Part shown: positions 40,888 through 49,484 of the stretch, one piece after another
Layout: every line of letters begins with the position of its first letter
How positions within the stretch are numbered: position 1 is the first letter of the stretch
Source: Desulfosporosinus fructosivorans
Lineage (GTDB): Bacteria > Bacillota > Desulfitobacteriia > Desulfitobacteriales > Desulfitobacteriaceae
Direction of reading: 5' to 3'
DNA: 64,000 nucleotides
NCBI RefSeq assembly: GCF_004766045.1
Contig: NZ_SPQQ01000007.1
Coordinates: 124,001-188,000 of the forward strand
Position numbers and translations under genes: made by a program
Notes under the pieces: generated by a model
The model's input: only the letters and a program-made list of their open reading frames with translations
Told to the model about the DNA's origin: nothing
Databases searched by the model: none

Positions 40888-43044
40888 GTGAAAAAGATTA
40901 GAAGGACTAAGGTGCCCACTGTTCTTCAAATGGAAGCCGTTGAGTGTGGGGCAGCCTCCCTGGCTATGATTCTAGCCTACTTTGGCAAATACAGATCGCT
41001 TGAGGAACTAAGGGTCGCTCTTGGAGTATCTCGAGATGGCAGTAAAGCCAGCAATATACTGAAAGCAGCTAGAAGATATGACTTGGAGGCTAAGGGTTAT
41101 CGCAAGGAACCTGAGTCTTTAAAAGAAATGCCAATGCCCTGGATTATTCACTGGAACTTTAGTCATTTCCTAGTACTGGAAGGTTTTCATAAGGGGAAAG
41201 TCTTTTTAAATGACCCTGGTTCTGGAAGGCGGGTCGTGACTGAAGAAGAGTTCAGTCAGTCCTTTACAGGAGTAGCCATGACCTTTGCTCCAACACCCCA
41301 ATTCCAGAAGGATACGAAAAAACCCAGCCTTAGCTCCTCTTTAATAAAACGCCTTAAGGGCTCAGAAACGGCTTTAGTCTATATAATTCTTGTTGGGCTT
41401 GCCTTGGTAATCCCGGGACTAGCCATTCCGGTATTTTCAAGGATTTTTGTAGACGATATTTTGCTAGGTGGAAGAGCTTCCTGGGTCGGTCCCCTCCTGT
41501 TAGGTATGGGAATAACGGCAGCTCTAAGGGGAATTTTAACTTGGCTACAACAGTACTACCTGCTAAGACTGGAGACAAAAATTGCTCTGACAACATCAGG
41601 ACAATTTTTGTGGCATATTTTAAGGTTGCCAACGGAATTTTTCTCTCAGAGATTTGCCGGGGATATAACATCTAGGATGCAGAGTAATGATAGGGTAGCT
41701 AAACTACTGTCGGGACAACTGGCCACCACAGCCTTAAATCTCGTGATGATAATCTTTTATTTTGCTTTAATGTTGCAGTATAACGTTATCTTAGCCTCAG
41801 TAGGGTTAGTTATTGCTCTCATCAATGGCCTATATTTAAAATTCATTTCTGTTAAAAGAGTAGACCAGAACAAAAAGCTATTAAAAGACCGAGGTAAACA
41901 AGTTGGGGTAGGCATGGCTGGGCTACAAATCATAGAGACTTTAAAAGCAACAGGGTCAGAATCGGACTTCTTTGCCAAGTGGTCAGGATATCAAGCAAAA
42001 GCACTAAATTCTGAACAGGAACTAGGGGTATCTTCTCAATTTTTAACAGCCTTTCCCACGTTTCTGACAGGAATAAATAACACGATTGTATTAGCTCTAG
42101 GCGGTTTTTTAATCATGGAAGGGCAAATGACCATCGGTATGCTGGTAGCCTTTCAAAGCCTCATGGCTAGTTTTATGAGTCCGGTGACAGGAATGGTAGG
42201 ACTAGGGTCCGAGCTCCAGGAAGTGGAAGGGGAAATGAATCGTTTAGACGATGTCTTAAAATATCCTGTAGATCAAGATGCTAAGGGCGAACGGGGAGAG
42301 ACAACTCCTTATTCTGGGCAAAAGCTAGAGGGGTATATAGAACTCAGTGAAATAACCTTTGGCTACAGTTCACTGGAGCCTCCATTAATTGAGGAGTTTA
42401 GCTTATCGCTTAGGCCGGGATCTCGAGTAGCTCTGGTTGGTGGTTCAGGTAGCGGGAAATCTACTGTGGCCAAAATAATCGCTGGAATTTACCGACCCTG
42501 GTCCGGAAGTATTTTATTTGATGGTCAACCACGCACATCCTTTCAGAGAACTACTATTAGTAATTCCTTGGCCATGGTGGATCAGGAAATCAGTATGTTC
42601 CAGGGGACAGTACGAGACAATATTACCTTGTGGGATGAGACAATTTCAGAATTTGAGATGATCCGTGCTGCCAAAGGAGCCTGCATCCATGATGATATTA
42701 CAGCTCGATCTGGGGGATATGACCAACAAGTGGAGGAAAGCGGAAAAAACTTTAGCGGTGGACAAAGGCAAAGGCTAGAGATAGCCCGGGCTTTGGCACA
42801 AAACCCAACGATTATGATCATGGACGAAGCCACCAGTGCCCTTGACCCAGTTACAGAAAAAAATATTGATGAAAACATTCGACGTCGTGGTTGTACCTGC
42901 ATTATTGTGGCGCACCGTCTGAGTACAATTCGGGATTGTGACGAAATCATCGTCCTCGAGAAGGGGAAAATTACGGAAAGAGGTACTCACGAGGAATTGA
43001 AGGATCGTGCTGGAATTTATGCCAAGCTGATTCAAACTGGTTAA
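40888..43044 (+). CDS. NHLP exporter with C39 peptidase, permease and ATPase domains
   Basis: This peptidase-containing ABC transporter cleaves RiPP leaders after GG and exports the product. Residues 1-135 are a C39 peptidase: Cys in MEAVECGAASLAMIL, His in HFLVLEGF, Asp in NDPGSGRR. Six membrane helices follow (about 160-430), then the ATPase with Walker A GGSGSGKSTVAK, signature FSGGQRQRLEIARAL and Walker B IMIMDEATSALD. I prefer GTG 40888, 11 bases after AGGTGG, over GTG 40873, which has no ribosome site. It forms a likely functional pair with the next ABC protein. Confidence 0.93.
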   Translation: MKKIRRTKVPTVLQMEAVECGAASLAMILAYFGKYRSLEELRVALGVSRDGSKASNILKAARRYDLEAKGYRKEPESLKEMPMPWIIHWNFSHFLVLEGFHKGKVFLNDPGSGRRVVTEEEFSQSFTGVAMTFAPTPQFQKDTKKPSLSSSLIKRLKGSETALVYIILVGLALVIPGLAIPVFSRIFVDDILLGGRASWVGPLLLGMGITAALRGILTWLQQYYLLRLETKIALTTSGQFLWHILRLPTEFFSQRFAGDITSRMQSNDRVAKLLSGQLATTALNLVMIIFYFALMLQYNVILASVGLVIALINGLYLKFISVKRVDQNKKLLKDRGKQVGVGMAGLQIIETLKATGSESDFFAKWSGYQAKALNSEQELGVSSQFLTAFPTFLTGINNTIVLALGGFLIMEGQMTIGMLVAFQSLMASFMSPVTGMVGLGSELQEVEGEMNRLDDVLKYPVDQDAKGERGETTPYSGQKLEGYIELSEITFGYSSLEPPLIEEFSLSLRPGSRVALVGGSGSGKSTVAKIIAGIYRPWSGSILFDGQPRTSFQRTTISNSLAMVDQEISMFQGTVRDNITLWDETISEFEMIRAAKGACIHDDITARSGGYDQQVEESGKNFSGGQRQRLEIARALAQNPTIMIMDEATSALDPVTEKNIDENIRRRGCTCIIVAHRLSTIRDCDEIIVLEKGKITERGTHEELKDRAGIYAKLIQTG

Positions 43045-43071
43045 TTTACGAATTTAAAGCGGGTGAGTAAA

Positions 43072-45771
43072 ATGAAGGTTTTGGATTTTTTTATACAAGA
43101 AGGCACTCCACTTTCTATTGCAGGCAACAAGCCTCAGATTTTAGATGATGCTAGCTATGTATGGATTGTCGGGCAAGGGAAGATTTCTGTTTTCATAACG
43201 AACCTATCCAAGGATAACAGGCCAGGGGTAAAAAACTTTCTATTTGAAGCTATGCCTAGAGATTTACTTTTTGGGATTGAGCCTGAAGGTTTTCCTGATA
43301 AAAAAGGTTTCCTAGCCTCTGGTTTAATCGGTTCTAGCTTGATACGCCTTAAGGTAAAACAGTTAGGAGAACTATTAGTAGGAGAAACATTGGAAGAAGT
43401 CACGAAACTGGTGGAGCACTGGCTTAAAGCCTTAGCTAAAATCAGTAATAATGACAATATTGCACGAGTAGAGAATGCGTCTGCGCAAGAGCAGTTATTG
43501 AGTAAGATTGGACCTTTAAGCGACCCTTTGGTTATGAGGGATTTTCATAGTCAGGTTCTTCAGTCGACGACTGAGCTGTGGGAAAAGCAAAATCAAGCGG
43601 AGAAAATTCATTTACAAGAAAAGGAAAGCTACCATAATCGCCTGATGTTAAACTCCATCTCTAGATTAGCAGCCATTAAAAATAAAACAGACAGTCTGGA
43701 GGAAGCAAGTGGAGATTTTCTGCTAGATGCTTGCCGTCTGGTTGGTCAGAGCATAAAAATCGAGATCGTTTCACCCCCAAGTAGTCCTGGGAGTCAAATT
43801 AATTCTCATTTAGAGGACATAACTCGAGCCTCGCGTATTCGAACAAGGGAAGTGGCTTTGCAAGGAGAATGGTACAAACAAGACAGTGGTCCCATTCTGG
43901 GCTATATGAAGGAAGATGATAGACCAATCGCTTTAATCCCCGCATCCCCTTCAAACTATATATTACACGATCTCGCTTTGGGGATAGAAAAGGTTGTGGA
44001 CAAGGAAACTGCTGGTAACGTCAAACCTTTTGGTTTTGTTTTCTATCGCCCGTTTGATCCCAAGAAAATAACTCTTCGGGAGCTTTTATACTTTGGCTAT
44101 AAAAGCTCCTGGAAGCAAGACTTAGTCATGATAGCCCTGATGGGCGTCCTGGGAGGCATGCTCGGTACTGCAATTCCCTTAGCGACAGGCATCGTTTTCA
44201 ACAGTATTATTCCTGAAGGGGAAAGGGGCCAGTTACTGCAAATCGCTTTTTTTCTCGGGGCAAGTGCCCTAGCTACGATGCTCTTCCAATTTACCCGTTC
44301 TCTAGCCACGCTGCGCATGGAAGGTAAAATGGAAGGCTCTATTCAGGCTGCTGTATGGGATCGACTACTAAGTCTACCAGTACCTTTTTTTATGCAGTTT
44401 TCTGCAGGAGAACTAGCAATGCGGGCTATGGGTATCAGCCAGATTCGAATGATTCTTTCAGGAGTGACTTTAAATACAATTCTATCCAGTATCTTTTCTA
44501 TCTTTACCTTTGGGTTACTTTTTTACTATGATATTAAACTAGCCGGGGTAGCTGCTGTATTGGTCGCCTTAGCCATCCTTGTTATGGGTTCTTTAGGTTA
44601 CTTGCAGGTGCGTTACGAGCGTAAAGTACTAGAGATCTCCAATAACATATCTGGCATGATGTTGCAGTTCATTGGAGGGATAACTAAATTTCGGGTAGCA
44701 GGAGCAGAAAGCAGAGCTTTTCACCGCTGGTCAAAAGAGTTTGGCGCTCAACGGAAGTTAGCCTTTAAAAGAGAGACACTGGGCAACTGGCTAACAACTT
44801 TTAATGCTATTTTTCCCATCTTATCGAGCATGGTCATTTTTTATACTCTGACTTCATCAACAAGTACTTTGTCACCAGGTCAGTTTATTGCTTTTAATTC
44901 CGCCTTTATTTCCTTTATGTTTTCTATGCTTTCTTTGTCGGAGTCCTTAATTAGCGCTAACATGGTTATCCCGTTATATCAAAGGGCTAAGCCAATCTTG
45001 GAAACGTTACCCGAATATGATGATACCAAGATAAACCCGAAGCCCCTTACGGGCTCTCTTGAAGTTAGCCATGTGTCGTTTCGCTATAAAGAAGAGGGTC
45101 CCTTAGTATTGAAAGATGTCTCTTTTCAAATTGATGAAGGGGATTATGTAGCCTTGGTGGGTACTTCAGGGTGTGGTAAGTCAACCTTGTTTAGAGTCTT
45201 GTTGGGCTTTGAAAAACCTGAGACAGGGACAGTTTATTACAATGGGCAAGACCTGTCTAAAGTAGATATCCGAGCTATACGCAAACAATTGGGCGTGGTG
45301 TTGCAAAATGGTCAACTCATGTCGGGAGATATCTTTAGCAATATTATAGGCGCGGACCCTCACCTGACGAGAGATGACGCTTGGGAAGCAGCCAGGATGG
45401 CTGGCATTTTGGAAGACATCCTGGAAATGCCTATGGGTTTGCATACCTTCATCAGCGAGGGAACAGGTGCAATCTCCGGTGGGCAAAAGCAACGCTTGAT
45501 GATCGCTCGAGCTATCATCAAAAAACCCAAAATTCTTTTCTTTGATGAAGCGACTAGCGCTCTAGATAATCGAACCCAAGCCATCGTCAGCAAAAGCCTT
45601 GACCAGCTTCAGGCCACACGAGTAGTTATTGCCCATCGCCTGAGCACTATTATTAACTGCAATAAGATCCTCGTTATGGATCAGGGAAAGATTGTGGAGA
45701 GAGGGACTTACCAAGAGCTTATGGAGAATGAAGGGATTTTTGCTGACCTTGCTAAGAGGCAGCTAGCATAG
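43072..45771 (+). CDS. NHLP exporter, second ABC permease/ATPase subunit
   Basis: This second NHLP ABC protein has about 899 residues and no peptidase domain. The first 300 residues form a regulatory-type N-terminal region (VLDFFIQEGTPLS, VWIVGQGKISVFITN) as is usual for this subunit. Membrane helices cover about 345-620. The ATPase has Walker A GTSGCGKSTLFR, signature ISGGQKQRLMIARAI and Walker B ILFFDEATSALD. ATG 43072 sits 5 bases after GGGTGAG; a GTG at 43063 is the alternative. It probably dimerises with the peptidase-bearing subunit. Confidence 0.92.
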   Translation: MKVLDFFIQEGTPLSIAGNKPQILDDASYVWIVGQGKISVFITNLSKDNRPGVKNFLFEAMPRDLLFGIEPEGFPDKKGFLASGLIGSSLIRLKVKQLGELLVGETLEEVTKLVEHWLKALAKISNNDNIARVENASAQEQLLSKIGPLSDPLVMRDFHSQVLQSTTELWEKQNQAEKIHLQEKESYHNRLMLNSISRLAAIKNKTDSLEEASGDFLLDACRLVGQSIKIEIVSPPSSPGSQINSHLEDITRASRIRTREVALQGEWYKQDSGPILGYMKEDDRPIALIPASPSNYILHDLALGIEKVVDKETAGNVKPFGFVFYRPFDPKKITLRELLYFGYKSSWKQDLVMIALMGVLGGMLGTAIPLATGIVFNSIIPEGERGQLLQIAFFLGASALATMLFQFTRSLATLRMEGKMEGSIQAAVWDRLLSLPVPFFMQFSAGELAMRAMGISQIRMILSGVTLNTILSSIFSIFTFGLLFYYDIKLAGVAAVLVALAILVMGSLGYLQVRYERKVLEISNNISGMMLQFIGGITKFRVAGAESRAFHRWSKEFGAQRKLAFKRETLGNWLTTFNAIFPILSSMVIFYTLTSSTSTLSPGQFIAFNSAFISFMFSMLSLSESLISANMVIPLYQRAKPILETLPEYDDTKINPKPLTGSLEVSHVSFRYKEEGPLVLKDVSFQIDEGDYVALVGTSGCGKSTLFRVLLGFEKPETGTVYYNGQDLSKVDIRAIRKQLGVVLQNGQLMSGDIFSNIIGADPHLTRDDAWEAARMAGILEDILEMPMGLHTFISEGTGAISGGQKQRLMIARAIIKKPKILFFDEATSALDNRTQAIVSKSLDQLQATRVVIAHRLSTIINCNKILVMDQGKIVERGTYQELMENEGIFADLAKRQLA

Positions 45772-45783
45772 AGACTCTTAAAA

Positions 45784-45880
45784 AGGAAGGTCTTCGTTTA
45801 GGAGGTAATGTCGCCTTTCTCCTGCCCTTGTAGCCCTTTAAGGAAAGGGATAAGGGCAAAATGCAAGGTTGGCATATCAA
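45784..45880 (+). repeat. Duplicated leader segment, copy 1
   Basis: GGAAGGTCTTCGTTTAGGAG begins this stretch, and AAAATGCAAGGTTGG (45858-45872) ends it. The same two blocks recur at 47091-47164 before glnS. In this copy a hairpin GCCCTT..CCTTT/AAAGG..AAGGGC fills the middle (45823-45856). The two copies flank the HExxH gene as direct repeats. Confidence 0.5.
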
Positions 45881-45906
45881 GAAAATATTGTGTTGGAAGG
45901 AGACCA

Positions 45907-47049
45907 ATGGATAAGAAAGTATTGAGAAGGAATGTTCTTAAAGAACTCGGGGCAACAGAAGAAGAAATGGATGAACTACTTCATTATAATGAAAATATTT
46001 TTTATAGACAGAACGAATTTAGTCGTTCGAGTTTCCCCCTTCCAGATGAACAATTTGTAGCTGCGTGGGAAAATTATGCTCTTGAGGCAGAGGTGAATGG
46101 GGTTTATGCCACCCTACGTAACTATTTAGTGCAGCTTCAATTTCCCATTCAGAAAGGCATAAGCGCAACAGAACGCTATAAGGCCGTTATTAATGCTGGA
46201 AGAGAGTTGGCTGAAGGGGAAGGAGGACTCTATCTCGAAAAGCCAGAATTATTAGAGTTAGTGATCCATTCATCGTCAGCTGGCAAAATACCGCTTTTAA
46301 TTACCAGGCACCGCAATGATTTTGTGTCACTGGTTAGGGCACTAACCATGAGGAATGAGCCTAAGCCAGTTGCAGATTCAATGGGAGCACAAATGATCTC
46401 TGGGTATAATAATTGGGGACGAATCAGAGACTATCGAAGGAGGTGGGAGGGCAAAGGGAAGGCGGAAAGTGAAGGGAATTGGCAACAAGAGTTCCAGCGC
46501 TTGATTCCCCAAAAAGAGCTTTATCAAGATCGCTTCATAATTTTAAGTGACGGCTATTATAGTGCGGTTCAGCCTTCAGAACTAGGACTCTCCCCTGAGG
46601 CGTGGAGAGAGGCTTCTCTGGTTATTAGGCGTGAACATGAGTGCGCCCATTACTTTACACGTCGGTTTTATTCTTCGATGCGCAATAACATGTTGGATGA
46701 GCTAATTGTTGATTATATGGGAATTACTGAGGCAATGGGAACTTATCAAGCCGATTGGTTCTTACGGTTTGTCGGACTAGAAGATTTTCCAGCACTCAGA
46801 ACGGGGGGGCGGATTTATAATTATCGTGGAACACCACCATTATCTGACGGAGCTTTCGAGATCCTCAAAAAATTAGTAAAGGCTTCCGCGGAGACGTTGG
46901 AAAGTTCCCATACTCTCTTACAGGAAAAAATCAATCTTCCTGGAGGACGCATCAAGATGCTTCTAGCCTTGGCACAATTAACATTAGAGGAATTAGCGTC
47001 CAGTGAAAGTGAATTGTTACTTAAAAAGGCCTTTTACTACGTTTGTTAG
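45907..47049 (+). CDS. Putative HExxH metalloprotease of the NHLP locus
   Basis: I recognise no named family with certainty. The 380-residue protein carries HECAH at residues 244-248 within RREHECAHYFTRRFY. An acidic stretch DELIVDY at 264-270 could provide the third zinc ligand, the pattern of a gluzincin-like protease. No signal peptide or membrane segment is seen, so it is probably cytoplasmic. ATG 45907 has GGAAGGAG 4 bases upstream and is preferred over earlier in-frame starts. It follows the exporter genes and may mature the precursor, degrade leaders or give self-protection. The catalytic role is inferred from the motif only. Confidence 0.7.
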   Translation: MDKKVLRRNVLKELGATEEEMDELLHYNENIFYRQNEFSRSSFPLPDEQFVAAWENYALEAEVNGVYATLRNYLVQLQFPIQKGISATERYKAVINAGRELAEGEGGLYLEKPELLELVIHSSSAGKIPLLITRHRNDFVSLVRALTMRNEPKPVADSMGAQMISGYNNWGRIRDYRRRWEGKGKAESEGNWQQEFQRLIPQKELYQDRFIILSDGYYSAVQPSELGLSPEAWREASLVIRREHECAHYFTRRFYSSMRNNMLDELIVDYMGITEAMGTYQADWFLRFVGLEDFPALRTGGRIYNYRGTPPLSDGAFEILKKLVKASAETLESSHTLLQEKINLPGGRIKMLLALAQLTLEELASSESELLLKKAFYYVC

Positions 47050-47090
47050 TTGAAGGAGGAAGACAACAGTGATTTAGGTCGGCATTGACA

Positions 47091-47212
47091 ACGGACGGTC
47101 TTCTTTAGGAGTCCGACTAGTCAAGACAGCCATGACCAATGTGCGAGTAAAAATGCAAGGTTGGTACATTGTACCAAGAGCGAGCCTACATTGATATAGG
47201 TTCGCTCTTGGT
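47091..47212 (+). repeat. Duplicated leader segment, copy 2, with hairpin
   Basis: GGACGGTCTTCTTTAGGAG and AAAATGCAAGGTTGG repeat the blocks of 45784-45872. A strong hairpin follows (TACCAAGAGCGAGCCTA with TAGGTTCGCTCTTGGTA, 47172-47212). It has no T-run, so it is not a standard terminator. It lies in the glnS leader. Confidence 0.5.
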
Positions 47213-47354
47213 ATTCCAGAAGACCTAAACCTCTACTTGCTTTAGCGCTGGTATTCCTGAGGAGTTGAACTTTTTCCAGGTATGCAGTATTATTTAGAGC
47301 AAAGGTAAAATTGGCAGAAGCAGGGATCAGCATAGTTAGAAAGGTTGATAACGG

Positions 47355-48998
47355 ATGGAAAACAAGCCCACTTCAAATTTTCTTAGAAATATTATCCTTG
47401 AGGACTTAAAATTAGGTAAGGTCGACCATATTATCACACGGTTCCCCCCGGAGCCCAACGGCTATTTACATATTGGACATGCTAAATCTATCATTCTAAA
47501 CTTTGAATTGGCGGATGAATTTAAGGGTAAGACCCATCTGCGTTTTGATGACACAAATCCGGCTAAAGAAGACACGGAATATGTGGAATCCATCAAGGAA
47601 GATGTATCGTGGCTAGGCTATGAATGGGACGGCTTGTTTTTTGCCTCAGATTACTTTGAAGAAATGTACAACCGAGCAGTTGTGTTGATTAAGAACGGTA
47701 AGGCGTACGCCTGTGATTCTACTGCAGAGGAAATACGGCAAATGCGCGGATCGCTAACAGAGGTGGGACAAAGAAGCCCTTATCGCGATCGGTCAGTTGA
47801 AGAAAACCTAGCGTTGTTTGAGCGCATGCGCCAAGGGGAATTCAAAGACGGTGCCAAGGTATTACGCGCTAAAATCGATATGGCTTCACCCAATATAAAT
47901 ATGCGGGACCCTGTCCTTTACCGGATTGCTCATGCGGCCCACCACAATACAGGAGACAAATGGTGTATCTATCCAATGTATAGCTTTGCACATCCTTTAG
48001 AAGATGCTATCGAAGGGGTCACACATTCTATTTGCACCTTAGAATTTGAGGATCAACGCCCCTTGTACGATTGGGTAATTCGGGAATGCGAGATGGAAAA
48101 TACTCCTCATCAATACGAGTTCGCTCGGTTAAATATCACGAATACGGTCATGAGTAAGCGGAAGCTTAAGCAACTGGTTGATGAGGGCGTCGTAGATGGA
48201 TGGGATGATCCTCGTATGCCAACTATCTCAGGACTTCGGCGAAAAGGGTATACGGCAGAGGCTATTCGGGCCTTCGCCCGCGAAATCGGGGTGGCCAAAG
48301 CGGACAGTGTAATCGACACTAAGATGCTTGAACATTTTATTCGGGAAGACCTAAAACTCAAAGTGCCGAGAACGATGGCCGTGTTAAAGCCACTAAAGGT
48401 GGTTATTACAAATTACCCAGAAAACCAGGTGGAGATGTTAGAGGCTGAAAACAATCCTGAAAATCAAGAAATGGGTACACGACAAATTCCTTTTTCACGG
48501 GAAGTTTATATTGAGCAAGACGATTTTACGGAGAATCCGCCTCCCAAATATCACAGGCTTTTCCCTGGAAATGAAGTCCGGCTGAAAAACGCTTATTTTA
48601 TTAAATGTAACGATATAGTAAAGGATGAGACTGGAAAAGTCATCGAACTGCACTGCACATATGATATAGAAACCAAGAGCGGGTCAGGTTTCACGGGAAG
48701 AAAAGTCAAAGGGACGATTCACTGGGTGGATGCCTCTCAAGCTGTACCTGCAGAGTTCAGATTATATGAAGCCTTGATTTTAGATGAAGATATGACGGAT
48801 GAAGCGTCTTTTCTGGATCATATTAATCCCCAATCTCTTGGGATCGCCCATGGATTTGTGGAGCCAAACATAAAAGTGGCCAAGCCTCAGGATAAATTCC
48901 AATTTTTTCGCCATGGCTACTTTAATGTCGATCCTTTGAATTCAACCAACGATCAGCTTGTCTTTAATAGAATTGTGTCTCTGAAGAGTTCCTTCTGA
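47355..48998 (+). CDS. glnS: Glutaminyl-tRNA synthetase
   Basis: This class I synthetase charges tRNA-Gln with glutamine. It has 547 residues with the ATP motif PPEPNGYLHIGHAKS (about residues 26-40), a tRNA-interaction region LRFDDTNPAKEDTEYVESI, the KMSKS-like VMSKRKL (about 264) and a C-terminal anticodon-binding beta-barrel domain. AACGGATGG-type upstream sequence is weak as a ribosome site. Presence of GlnRS in such a clostridium may coexist with the GatCAB route. It lies just beyond the RiPP locus and does not look functionally linked to it. Confidence 0.95.
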   Translation: MENKPTSNFLRNIILEDLKLGKVDHIITRFPPEPNGYLHIGHAKSIILNFELADEFKGKTHLRFDDTNPAKEDTEYVESIKEDVSWLGYEWDGLFFASDYFEEMYNRAVVLIKNGKAYACDSTAEEIRQMRGSLTEVGQRSPYRDRSVEENLALFERMRQGEFKDGAKVLRAKIDMASPNINMRDPVLYRIAHAAHHNTGDKWCIYPMYSFAHPLEDAIEGVTHSICTLEFEDQRPLYDWVIRECEMENTPHQYEFARLNITNTVMSKRKLKQLVDEGVVDGWDDPRMPTISGLRRKGYTAEAIRAFAREIGVAKADSVIDTKMLEHFIREDLKLKVPRTMAVLKPLKVVITNYPENQVEMLEAENNPENQEMGTRQIPFSREVYIEQDDFTENPPPKYHRLFPGNEVRLKNAYFIKCNDIVKDETGKVIELHCTYDIETKSGSGFTGRKVKGTIHWVDASQAVPAEFRLYEALILDEDMTDEASFLDHINPQSLGIAHGFVEPNIKVAKPQDKFQFFRHGYFNVDPLNSTNDQLVFNRIVSLKSSF

Positions 48999-49031
48999 AC
49001 CGCCTTCAACGTACGCCAAGATGAAAAGTTA

Positions 49032-49079
49032 AAGAAGCTATACTTACTGGTTTACCAGTTTGTTATAGCTTCTTTTTTG
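49032..49079 (+). terminator. glnS terminator
   Basis: AAGAAGCTATA pairs with TATAGCTTCTT, with an inner ACTGG/CCAGT helix, followed by TTTTGTT. Confidence 0.88.
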
Positions 49080-49237
49080 TTCGACGAGCCTATAAAATTA
49101 AGAATTACCCCTAAGTTTTAGGTAAAAGTCTTCTTTTATTGGATAGTGACCACTACATTAAATAAGAATTAAGTCTTGTATTTTTTTTGTATTATAGGAA
49201 ATGCTAGCCAAGAAAAATATAATGGGAGGTTTTAAAT

Positions 49238-49396
49238 ATGAATGAAGGCCATAAAACAGGAGTTGATATGGAAGTAGCCAATGAGATTGGACAGCCGAAT
49301 CAATCCACGCAACACAATAATTTCCTGAATGATTCTATTGGTCTTTCACCAGACAAACTGAGAGATTCTGAGGAGAGAGAGCTTACTTTTTCTTAA
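49238..49396 (+). CDS. 52-aa hypothetical protein
   Basis: The short frame starts at ATG 49238 behind GGGAGG (7 bases) and codes for a hydrophilic, acidic peptide beginning MNEGHKTGVDMEV with an Asn/Gln-rich middle (QPNQSTQHNNF) and an acidic end. It has no cysteines, no membrane segment and no family I recognise. A promoter-like TATTATAGG lies about 50 bases upstream, and a strong terminator follows, so it looks like a stand-alone small gene. Confidence 0.55.
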   Translation: MNEGHKTGVDMEVANEIGQPNQSTQHNNFLNDSIGLSPDKLRDSEERELTFS

Positions 49397-49428
49397 GTAA
49401 CGGTCAATTTACATCAAAAAATTTCGTA

Positions 49429-49470
49429 AAGAGCAGCGGCTGGGAAGATTCCAGCCGCTGCTCTTCATTA
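49429..49470. terminator. Bidirectional terminator before TIGR00300-type gene
   Basis: AAGAGCAGCGGCTGG pairs perfectly with CCAGCCGCTGCTCTT across GAAGAT, with CATTATTTT after it. It is shared by the convergent 52-aa gene and the TIGR00300-type gene. Confidence 0.85.
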
Positions 49471-49484
49471 TTTTCTTAAATTCA

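Noticed and set aside
32302..47049. Prophage or integrated island boundaries around the RiPP locus
   Set aside because: No integrase, attachment-site duplication at a tRNA or phage gene was seen; the locus is accessory-looking, but its transfer history cannot be read from this window.
47091..47212. T-box riboswitch in front of glnS
   Set aside because: AAGGTTGGTACATTG loosely recalls the T-box sequence GGTGGNACCGCG, but ACCGCG is absent, stem I motifs are not seen, the hairpin lacks a T-run, and the same motif occurs before an unrelated gene at 45858.
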